From NCBI RefSeq assembly GCF_019320115.1, contig NC_089583.1:82849928-82913927 (forward strand): DNA of 64,000 nucleotides. The letters are read 5' to 3'. The notes beneath the pieces were generated by a model, which saw nothing but the letters and a program-made list of their open reading frames with translations, did no database searches and had not been told where the DNA came from. Origin of the DNA: Miscanthus floridulus (lineage: Eukaryota; Streptophyta; Magnoliopsida; Poales; Poaceae). Below, piece after piece: positions 55,604 through 64,000 of the stretch. The translations under genes were made by a program, and so were the position numbers. Each line of letters begins with the position of its first letter. The stretch's first letter is position 1.

Positions 55604-56453
55604 TCAAGGCGCCATCATGATCAGAGGCTTTGTTAGAAACAACTTGAGCTGCTCGAAAGCTATGTCTGCCTCATCTAACCAGGAGAAGCGCTCGGAGGCC
55701 TTGAGGAGTTTGAAGAACGGTAGTCCCTTTTCGCCGAGGCATGATATAAAGCGGCTGAGAGCAGCCATGCAGCCTGTAAGCTTCTGTATGTCCTTTACAT
55801 GGGTTGGCCATTTCATGTTGGTGATGGCGGAGACCTTGTTGGGCTTAGGCTCGATGCCACGGGCGCTGATGATGTAGCCTAGGAGTATGCCAGATGGAAC
55901 TCCAAAGATGCACTTTGAAGGGTTCAACTTCCATCTATATCATTTCAGGTTGGCGAAATGTTTCTTCGAGGTCGATGATGAGATTGTCGGCGGTCTTGGA
56001 CTTGACGAACACATCGTCAATGTAAGCTTTCGATGTTATGGCCTATCTGTTGATCAAGGCACATCTGGATGGCCCTTTGGTAGGTCGCCCCGGCGTTCTT
56101 GAGTCCGAAGGACATAGTGGTATAGCAATACACACCGAAAGGCATGATGAACGACATTTTGATCTAGTCGTCCTCTTTGAAACATATATGGTGATAGCCG
56201 AAGTAACAGTCGAGGAAGGAGAGCAGTTCATAGCCGGCGGTGGAGTCTACAACCTCATCTATCCGAGGCAGACTGAAGAGGTCTTTAGGGCAGTGTTTGT
56301 TGAGATCAGTGTAATCAACACACATTCTCCATTTTTTATTCTTTTTTGAACAAGAATAGGGTTTGCTAACCACTCAGAATGATACACTTCTTTGATAAAT
56401 CTGGCAGCTAGGAGCCATTTTATTTCTACCATAATAGCCTCCTTGTCTGGCAT
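55604..56453 (-). pseudogene. Retrotransposon reverse transcriptase (second element)
   Basis: From 56453: IKWLLAARFIKEVYHSEWLA, KKNKKWRMCVDYTDLNKHCP, LPRIDEVVDSTAGYELLSFL. The catalytic box reads AYIDDVFVKSKTAD near 55985-56030. MNPSKCIFGVPSGILLGYII and KLTGCMAALSRFISCLGEKG follow. Two frame changes. Confidence 0.88.
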
Positions 56454-57023
56454 GAATTGTCAGAGTTTCTGCTTGATCGGTTTGGCAGTCGGCAAGACAT
56501 TCAAGGAGTGCTCGATCTTCTCCTGTGGTACCCCTGCATGTCTACAGGTTTCCAAGCAAACACATTGGTGTTGGCACGTAGGAAGGAGACGAGCATGCTT
56601 TCCTATTTGGGGTCGAGGTGAGCCCTAATCTTGATGGTCTTGGAGGGGTTGTCGAGTCTGAGGCCAACCTCCTTTGTTTCCTTGGACTTGGCGGAGGCAC
56701 GTAGAGGCTCTAGCGCTGGGATTTCTAGGTCATTGGTGGGCACCGTCTTGACGTCGGTGACCACACTAGCCATCTAGATGGAGAGGTCGGTGGCTTTGGT
56801 GAGGGCGAGACTCTCTGTCTCATAGGCGTAGGCAATGGAGAGGTTGGCCCATAGGGCTAGAACTCCTACAGGCAAAGGCATCTTCAGTACTAGATAGGCA
56901 TAGTGCGGTACAGCCATGAACTTGGCCAGAGCTGGCTAACCAAGTATGGCATGGTAAGTAGTGTTGAAGTCAGCAATGTAGAAATTGATGTGCTCGACGC
57001 TGGTAGTTGCTAGTCATGCCAAA
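56454..57023 (-). other. Protease-RT linker of the second element
   Basis: No conserved motif apart from scattered fragments before RT. Stops in all - strand frames. Confidence 0.45.
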
Positions 57024-57421
57024 CTATACTAGGCGGGTGATCTCTCCAAGCAGTTTGGATGCCCTGCCAGGTACCACACCCCAGAAGGAGGAGTCGGAGG
57101 GTGCAAGGTCTCCTATCTCAAGGCCCAGCTCCTTTAGGGTTCTGGCGAAGAGGAGGTTCAGAGCAGTTTCGCTGTCAACGAGTACTTTCCTGAAAAGCAC
57201 TTTTCTGATGGTTGCATCAAGAATGAGGGGGAAATGCCCTATGTAAGGGATGTCCACCCACTTGTCGGCCCTACTGAAGGTGATGGGGACCTTAGACCAG
57301 GGTGATAGCTAGGGTTGGCGATGACATCTTCCGCATTGATGGCGAGCACCTGGCGAGCGGTGAGCTTCCAATCTCTTCTGCTCTCGATGGCGGTGAGGCC
57401 CCCAAAGATGGTGGAGACCAC
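57024..57421 (-). pseudogene. Retrotransposon aspartic protease (second element)
   Basis: PLILDATIRKVLFRKVLVDS, then ETALNLLFARTLKELGLE. The usual DGGS(S/G)LN box of the lineage reads DSETALN here, so the active-site glycines are lost. LAPSDSSFWGVVPG follows. Confidence 0.8.
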
Positions 57422-57514
57422 TTTGTCATGATCCTAGAAGGTGTTGTTGTTGTTGTCCCTAGGTGGTCGGTGGCCTCTTGCTCTGCCGTTGTTGTCGTTG
57501 TCTGGCTTTTTAGC

Positions 57515-58280
57515 CTAGAACTCCTTAGCCAAGCCAAGGCAGTCCTTCATCTTGTGCTTGCTATTCTTGTGGAGGGGGCATGGGCCTTTGAGGATCCTCT
57601 TGTACTGCTCGTCATAAGTGTGCTTGGCACGAGGTTCATCAATGGTGGCGATGATGTGGTCTGGTCGGCGGCAGCGATATTGACTAGATTTGGATCCTTC
57701 TGGATGATCATAAACACTGTCCCGATGATGACTACTGTAGTCGTAGCAGCAGTCGCTATGGCATTGGTCGTCGGGTCGCTCATCACTATGGCGAGTTGCG
57801 CGATGAGTGCACATATCCTCGTTGAAACATACTTTGGCCTCTTCGGCATCGGCGAACTGATCGGCGATCGTAATCATCTCGCTAATCCCTTTTGGTGGCT
57901 TGCGATTGAACATGGAGCAGAGGTCACGGTGATGGAGTCCTCGGACAAAGGCGGTGATGACCTCAGCTTCCGTGATGTTAGGAATAGAATTCCTCATCTT
58001 GGAAAAGCGTCTGGTGTAGCTACGGAGGAGCTCAGACGGCTTCTGGTAGATGCGGTTCAGATCATGCTTGGTGCCCGACTGAGTACACATAGCCGTGTAG
58101 TTGTCAATGAAGACCTTCTTTAGCTCTTCCTAGGATCTGATGGAGGGGGGCAAGGCTTGTGAACTAGTTCATCACAGTTGGCGTGAGCATGACAGGAAGA
58201 TATTTCACCATGACGCTTGTATCTCCTCCAGCACTGCGCACAACAATGGCATAGGCTTGTAGCCACTGTGTGGGGTTCAT
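57515..58280 (-). pseudogene. gag: Retrotransposon gag (second element), N-terminus fused to foreign ORF
   Basis: On the - strand: NPTQWLQAYAIVVRSAGGDT, VMVKYLPVMLTPTVMN, a frame change, then KPSELLRSYTRRFSKMRNSI, EAEVITAFVRGLHHRDLCSM and GISEMITIADQFADAEEAKV. The zinc-knuckle-like end CPLHKNSKHKMKDCLGL is at 57515-57600. The part left of 57837 exists once; the rest is in the tandem duplication. Confidence 0.85.
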
Positions 58281-58281
58281 C

Positions 58282-58796
58282 AGCTCCAAGGCTTGCCGGT
58301 CATACTGCTCATCCAGAGTAAACAGGTATGTGGTCAAGTGCACCACGGTTGGACTATCTTCTTGTGCATCCCGCCCTTGCAAGGCCTCCATGCGAGCCCT
58401 CCATGCCTGCCGATTCCTGTCCAAAGGTGGAAAGAACCGCATGGGAGTATAGGCAATGGGCTCCTCATAGATCTAGTAGAGGTACCGTAAGGCTTTGCGG
58501 GCCACAACCTGGTAGGTGTCATTGAAGCTAAACCCGATTGCAGTCACACTCTAGGCTTCAGTGAGGTCGGGGAACTCTTCACTCTTCCCAATGTAGATGG
58601 TAACCTCACACCGATCGATGCCATGCTTCTCATACTCACGGCCCTCATACTCGGGATGATCTTTGACTCCAACCTTTTGCAGGGTGGCATGCAGGATTCT
58701 AGGAAAACCCTCAATGTTCAGGTAGTAACTACTAGCCCAGGCTCCTGCCATTTCTAGCGGTGGTGGTGAGGAAGACTGAGCAAAAAGCTGGCACAA
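58282..58796 (-). pseudogene. Unidentified retrotransposon-borne ORF, copy 1
   Basis: On the - strand: MAGAWASSYYLNIEGFPRIL, VKDHPEYEGREYEKHGIDRC, VTIYIGKSEEFPDLTEA, stop, SVTAIGFSFNDTYQVVARKA, LRYLY, stop, then MRFFPPLDRNRQAWRARMEA and LTTYLFTLDEQYDRQALEL. I do not know its function; similar text recurs in grass retrotransposon regions. Both TAG stops are also in copy 2, so decay predates the duplication. It runs straight into gag (LMNPTQWLQ). Confidence 0.7.
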
Positions 58797-59512
58797 AGGA
58801 AAAGCTAAGCGAGCTAAAGTGCACCGAGTGGCGGTACAAATGGCTAAGCCAAGCTCTAGTTATAAAGGCAGAGTGTTTAGTGGTCCTGGCGCGGTCCACC
58901 AGGGTTCCCGCGTGGGATCACTACGACGAATCGACCAAATTCCGCGTGTTCAAGGCGAGCAACGTGCGATGCCATTACTGACTGGTACGACTGTCGGGCA
59001 AGTATCCGACAAGAGCACAGAAAAAGGGGTACGAGGAGACGTGGGTCATGATAGGCGTGAACCATGGGCGAACATGGAGCACGAAGCCATAGTGCAAACC
59101 TAACTCTAGAACAGGAACGAGTCAGTCGTGCACAATATGACACGCGTGACACCTATAGAGGGCGTATCTACAAGCAATATGAATGCTACAATGCACAAAC
59201 ATGATATGCATGAATGCACGTCCTATATGTCCTTTCACTGTTGCCGACATATAGGGCAACCGTTCTCAGATTTTTGGCACATTGTTCTCTCCCTGTAACT
59301 AGTCGATACTATCGGACTATGTTCGAGTTAGTGTACCTGCAGAAAACTCGATTAAGTCTACCTAAGTTAGCAGAGTGCCATCTATCCTGGATACATAACC
59401 ATAGTAATAGGGCTACTTATATAACTTCGCATACAAGTGTCCTAACTTTTGAAAAGAATATGTTGTCAAATTTTAGTTTAGAAAAGGTTTTCCAAGCCTT
59501 ATTTCCTCATTT
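58797..59512 (-). other. Leader between primer-binding site and unknown ORF, copy 1
   Basis: No ORF with recognisable content. Its counterpart is 61848-62560. Confidence 0.5.
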
Positions 59513-59526
59513 GCGCTCTGATATCA
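59513..59526 (-). promoter_or_regulatory. Primer-binding site, copy 1 (tRNA-Met type)
   Basis: On the - strand, TGATATCAGAGCGC starts two bases after the LTR end. It differs by one base from TGGTATCAGAGC, the usual initiator-Met complement. Confidence 0.8.
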
Positions 59527-59528
59527 CC

Positions 59529-60884
59529 TGTGGCAGAACCACCTAATCTAATGCCTCCCAGGAGTGCTTATCTTCCATTAGACACTAAGCACTCAGGGGA
59601 GAACACTAAATTACTTGGTTTCATCGGGCACACCCTAAGGGAGAACCTAAAAATCCACGTTTTTGCCATCAGGATCACAAATGAGAGAATAAAGCTTATA
59701 TTATTCTTAACCATTTCTTACATCACTTTACATGTACACCAGAGTATAACATTTATTATTATAACAGCGGAATGTAATCATATTATCAGAGTTATGAACA
59801 ATTTAATGTAACAGCGGAATATAAACATGTTATCAGAATTACAACGGAAATAAATATCTATACATGACATGATGAAGCATTGGTAAATAACTAGGACAAC
59901 ATATTATAAAACTTTCTTTTATAAAAACATTTAGTAAGAGTTATAAATAAAACTATGATCACAGCGTAAAGGAATCCTCATTGAGCCCACCAGGAGGTAT
60001 CCACACACAAGGGTTAGCTCTAGCATCCACCTATCACCTGCAATAGGGAGAATAAAACCCTGAGTACTCAATTGTACTCAGCAAGACTTACCCAACAGGA
60101 TGAAAGAAAAGACTCTAAGGATATGCAAGGCTAACTGGCTTGTGGGTTTATTGCATTTGCAGGAAGCATTACTAAGAGTGCATCCTTATATTCGATTTTT
60201 ATTAACAGCTGCATTGGTTCATTAACTAACCATTCTATGTAAGCACCTGTGCTACTTTCAAGTAGGTGGTAAGCAATTAGAGTTCCTTTTTCCATTCCAT
60301 CTTTCATCTTTCAGTTCTTACTATGGTGCTAGGCATAAGACAAGCCGTACCGGATCGTCCGACGATTCACGAATCAATGCCCCCAGCTGGGTACCCTGAA
60401 AATACATGCCTCGCTTGTGCCCAAGGCATAAGCAGGACCAACCCGTCACCCTCCTATCCTAGGGTCCTAGGTCCCGTCCAAACTAGGACTCCAAGCCCCT
60501 GCCCCTGAGTCCCGAACTCAGTGCGGTGCAAGGACCTCCTCCACCAAAACAAAACCCTAACAGTCGGTTCAGAAAGAGCCGAAACCCATGACAAGAGAGC
60601 AATAAGTCTTCCAAGCGCCCATACCTAAGTATGTGCTCGGGATAATAAGTCTGTGACTTGTCTCGATGGCTTATGCAATGATCGGTCCTTAACCAATACA
60701 GCCAGGGAAAGCAGTGTAACCAAGCTATGCCCCGCGTCCACGGCGACATAACCTCTTACACCCACCAATACCCAAACCATATCCCTGCCCGGTCACCATT
60801 TTCCTTTCCACCATTTATATATTCCAAGTGATAATAATCCAATAATATATTTCCTATCTCTCGCGAGTGACAGCTATCACTCGA
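59529..60884 (-). mobile_element. Truncated Tekay/Del-like 5' LTR, copy 1
   Basis: The inner end TGTGGCAGAACCACC at 59529 mirrors the LTR end ...GGTTCTGCCACA. Same style as the solo LTR at 4797. It is cut at 60884 by the duplication junction. No coding frames. Confidence 0.85.
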
Positions 60885-61328
60885 GCCTCTTCGGCATCGG
60901 CGTACTGATCGGCGATCGTAATCATCTCGCTAATCCCTTTTGGTGGCTTGCGATTGAACATGGAGCAGAGGTCACGGTGATGGAGTCCTCAGACAAAGGC
61001 GGTGATGACCTCAACTTCCGTGATGTTAGGAATAGAATTCCTCATCTTGGAAAAGCGTCTGGTGTAGCTACGGAGGAGCTCAGACGGCTTCTGGTAGATG
61101 CGGTTCAGATCATGCTTGGTGCCCGACTGAGTACACATAGCCGTGTAGTTGTTGATGAAGACCTTCTTTAGCTCTTCCTAGGATCTGATGGAGGGGGGCA
61201 AGGCTTGTGAACCAGTTCATCGCAGTTGGCGTGAGCATGACAGGAAGATATTTCACCATGACGCTTGTATCTCCTCCAGCAGTGCGCACAACAATGGCAT
61301 AGGCTTGTAGCCACTGTGTGGGGTTCAT
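60885..61328 (-). pseudogene. gag: gag fragment, copy 2
   Basis: A duplicate of 57837-58280. Here the frame runs on as VMVKYLPVMLTPTAMNWFTS then LAPLHQILG, slightly longer than in copy 1 because of a base difference near 61215. Confidence 0.85.
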
Positions 61329-61329
61329 C

Positions 61330-61847
61330 AGCTCCAAGGCTTGCCGGTCATACTGCTCATCTAGAGTAAACAGGTATGTGGTCAAGTGCACCATGGTTGG
61401 ACTATCTTCTTGTGCATCCCGCCCTTGCAAGGCCTCCATGCGAGCCCTCCATGCCTGCCGATTCCTGTCCAAAGGTGGAAAGAACCGCATGGGAGTATAG
61501 GCAATGGGCTCCTCATAGATCTAGTAGAGGTACCATAAGGCTTTGTGGGCCACAACCTGGTAGGTGTCGTTGAAGCTAAACCCGATTGCAGTCACACTCT
61601 AGGCTTCAGTGAGGTCGGGGAACTCTTCACTCTTCCCAATGTAGATGGTAACCTCACACCGATCGATGCCATGCTTCTCATACTCATGGCCCTCATACTC
61701 GGGATGATCTTTGACTCCAACCTTTTGCAGGGTGGCATGCAGGATTCTAGGAAAACCCTCAATGTTCAGGTAGTAACTACTAACCCAGGCTCCTGCCATT
61801 TCTGGCGGTGGTGGTGAGGAAGACTGAGCAAAAAGCTAGCTCAAAGG
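61330..61847 (-). pseudogene. Unidentified retrotransposon-borne ORF, copy 2
   Basis: A duplicate of 58282-58796 with a few base changes (for example WVSSYY for WASSYY and EGHEYE for EGREYE). The same two stops are present. Confidence 0.7.
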
Positions 61848-62560
61848 AAAAGCTAAGCGAACTAAAGTGCACCAAGTGGCGGTACAAATGGCTAAGCCAA
61901 GCTCTAGTTATAAAGGCAGAGTGTTTAGTGGTCCTGGCGCGGTCCACCAGGGTTCCCGCGCGGGATCACTATGACGAATCGACCAAATTCCGCGTGTTCG
62001 AGGCGAGCAACGTGCGATGCTATTACTGACTGGTACGACTGTAGGGCAAGTGTCCGACAAGAGCACAGAAAAAGGGGTATGAGGAGACGTGGGTCATGAT
62101 AGGCGTGAACCATGGGCGAACATGGAGCACGAAGCCATAGTGCAAATCTAACTCTAGAACAGGAACGAGTCAGTCGTGCACAATATGACACGCGTGACAC
62201 CTATAGAGGGCGTATCTACAAGCAATACGAATGCTACAATGCACAAACATGATATGCATGAATGCACGTCCTATATGTCCTTTCACTGTTGCCGACATAT
62301 AGGGCAACCGTTCTCAGATTTTTGGCACATTGTTCTCTCCCTGTAACTAGTCGATACTATCGGACTATGTTCGAGTTAGTGTACCTGCAGAAAACTCGAT
62401 TAAGTCTACCTAAGTTAGCAGAGTGCCATCTATCCTGGATACATAACCATAGTAATAGGGCTACTTATATAACTTCGCATACAAGTGTCCTAACTTTTGA
62501 AAAGAATATGTTGTCAAATTTTAGTTTAGAAAAGGTTTTCCAAGCCTTATTTCCTCATTT
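61848..62560 (-). other. Leader between primer-binding site and unknown ORF, copy 2
   Basis: A duplicate of 58797-59512. Nothing coding recognised. Confidence 0.5.
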
Positions 62561-62574
62561 GCGCTCTGATGCCA
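62561..62574 (-). promoter_or_regulatory. Primer-binding site, copy 2 (tRNA-Met type)
   Basis: TGGCATCAGAGCGC on the - strand. It carries a different single change from the canonical TGGTATCAGAGC than copy 1 does. Confidence 0.8.
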
Positions 62575-62576
62575 CC

Positions 62577-64000
62577 TGTGGCAGAACCACCTAATCTAAT
62601 GCCTCCCAGGAGTGCTTATCTTCCATTAGACACTAAGCACTCAGGGGAGAACACTAAATTACTTGGTTTCATCGGGCACACCCTAAGGGAGAACCTAAAA
62701 ATCCACGTTTTTGCCATCAGGATCACAAATGAGAGAATAAAGCTTACATTATTCTTAACCATTTCTTACATCACTTTACATATACACCAGAGTATAACAT
62801 TTATTATTATAACAGCGGAATGTAATCATATTATCAGAGTTATGAACAATTTAATGTAACAGCGGAATATAAACATGTTATCAGAATTACAGCGGAAATA
62901 AATATCTATACATGACATGATGAAGCATTGGTAAATAACTAGGACAACATATTATAAAACTTTCTTTTATAAAAACATTTAGTAAGGGTTATAAATAAAA
63001 CTATGATCACAGCGTAAAGGAATCCTCGTTGAGCCCACCAGGAGGTATCCACACACAAGGGTTAGCTCTAGCATCCACCTATCACCTGCAATAGGGGGAA
63101 TAAAACCCTGAGTACTCAATTGTACTCAGCAAAACTTACCCGACAGGACGAAAGAAAAGACTCCAAGGATATGCAAGGCTAACTGGCTTGTGGGTTTATT
63201 GCATTTGCAGGAAGCATTACTAAGAGTGCATCCTTATATTCGATTTTTATTAACAGCTGCATTGGTTCATTAACTAACCATTCTATATAAGCACCTGTGC
63301 TACTTTCAAGTAGGTGGTAAGCAATTAGAGTTCCTTTTTCCATTCCATCTTTCATCTTTCAGTTCTTACTATGGTGCTAGGCATAAGACAAGCCGTACCG
63401 GATCGTCCGACGATTCACGAATCAATGCCCCCAGCTGGGTACCCTGAAAATACATGCCCCGCTTGTGCCCAAGGCATAAGCTGGACCAACCCATCACCCT
63501 CCTATCCTAGGGTCCTAGGTCCCCGTCCAAACTAGGACTCCAAGCCCCTGCCCCTGAGTCCCGAACTCAGTGCGGTGCAAGGACCTCCTCCACCAAAACA
63601 AAACCCTAACAGTCGGTTCGGAAAGAGCCGAAACCCATGACAAGAGAGCAATAAGTCTTCAAAGCGCCCATACCTAAGTATGTGCTCGGGATAATAAGTC
63701 TGTGACTCGTCTCGATGGCTTATGCAATGATTGGTCCTTAACCAATACAGACAGGGAAAGCAGTGTAACCAAGCTATGCCCCGCGTCCACGGCGACATAA
63801 CCTCTTACATCCACCAATACCCAAACCATATCCCTGCCCGGTCACCATTTTCCTTTCCACCATTTATATATTCCAAGTGATAATAATCCAATAATATATT
63901 TCCTATCTCTCGCGAGTGACAGCTATCACTCGACTTCTACTGGAGTCCTATAGCATAGCATTCTACACGATCCTGTCATACTAGTAAGACTCATAGGATA
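62577..64000 (-). mobile_element. Tekay/Del-like 5' LTR, copy 2, running off the window
   Basis: Starts TGTGGCAGAACCACC at 62577 and continues past 63933 into sequence absent from copy 1. The outer LTR end is outside the window. It holds TAACAGCGGAAT words and a CCACCAAAACAAAACCCTAA stretch also present in copy 1. Confidence 0.85.

Larger units (their letters stand above)
48033..58280 (-). mobile_element. Second Tat/Retand-type Ty3 retrotransposon, 5' end lost
   Basis: On the - strand, gag (57515-58280), protease (57024-57257), RT (55604-56453), RNase H (54685-55550) and integrase (53390-54400) appear in Ty3 order. An antisense gene lies between integrase and the 3' LTR, the layout of Grande/RIRE2-type elements. 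Many stops and frameshifts. The 5' LTR and leader are missing: gag joins a different retrotransposon ORF near 58280. Confidence 0.88.
57837..60884. repeat. Tandem duplication, copy 1 (3048 bp)
   Basis: Starts GCCTCTTCGGCATCGGCG and ends GACAGCTATCACTCGA. Each base up to about 60480 reappears 3048 positions later, with 1-2% differences by eye and one 1-bp indel near 60475. It holds gag remnant, the unknown ORF, a primer site and 1356 bp of LTR. Confidence 0.95.
60885..63933. repeat. Tandem duplication, copy 2 (3049 bp)
   Basis: Begins and ends with the same words as copy 1 (GCCTCTTCGGCATCGGCG ... GACAGCTATCACTCGA). After 63933 the LTR sequence continues (CTTCTACTGGAGTCC), so the original right border is here and the junction at 60884/60885 is the new one. 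Confidence 0.95.

Noticed and set aside
57302..58123. 273-codon + strand ORF
   Set aside because: Antisense shadow of Tat-type gag, which has recognisable motifs on the - strand.
1..64000. CRISPR arrays, bacterial operons, tRNA or rRNA genes
   Set aside because: No regularly spaced identical repeats with unique spacers, no tRNA-like A/B boxes with cloverleaf, and no rRNA text were recognised; the repeats present are retrotransposon or MITE derived.

Overview
The window reads as nuclear DNA of a grass. It has short intron-split plant exons scattered among many nested LTR retrotransposons, solo LTRs, MITEs, a Mutator-like element and a Helitron-type element. The retrotransposon families (Tat/Retand-type Ty3 elements with an antisense extra gene, a Reina-type chromovirus, Tekay/Del-like LTRs, SIRE-like copia LTRs) and the GC-rich first exons fit a panicoid grass such as sorghum, sugarcane, Miscanthus or maize. 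The species is an inference; nothing in the sequence proves it. No bacterial, organellar or CRISPR sequence was seen.

Layout. 1-13245: decayed Tat/Retand-type Ty3 retrotransposon on the + strand (gag, protease, RT, RNase H, integrase, long non-coding 3' region, 3' LTR), split inside integrase by a 3.6 kb solo LTR with a perfect 5-bp target duplication. 13246-14082: last exons of an SR splicing-factor gene. 15010-16503: F-box/DUF295-type pseudogene with a MITE in its reading frame. 17510-17688: orphan last exon of an aldo-keto reductase. 18480-26160: ancient degenerate repeat units, nested MITEs, a small intact membrane-protein gene (21019-21519) and a 378-bp solo LTR. 26202-31404: decayed MULE with long terminal inverted repeats, a broken transposase, an antisense zinc-knuckle-like second gene and a nested solo LTR. 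31405-34700: tandem repeats, Helitron-type element, MITEs and a hAT-like GC-rich segment.

35061-46059: a multi-exon plant gene ending in what looks like a double-stranded-RNA-binding domain. It carries several frameshifts, and its last intron holds a young, nearly complete Reina-type chromovirus (40519-45587, TSD ATATA, LTRs about 2% apart). 46655-48020: copia LTR-like sequence. 48033-58280: a second Tat/Retand-type element on the - strand, with the lineage's antisense extra gene (PF04195-like, + strand 49549-52815). 57837-63933: a 3.05 kb segment duplicated in tandem. Each copy joins gag of this element, an unidentified retrotransposon-borne ORF, a tRNA-Met-type primer site and part of a Tekay-like LTR.

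Only the small membrane-protein gene at 21019-21519 looks intact as it stands. The host-gene pieces around the elements show how repeated insertion has dismantled or stretched genes here. All calls come from reading motifs by eye; no search was run.
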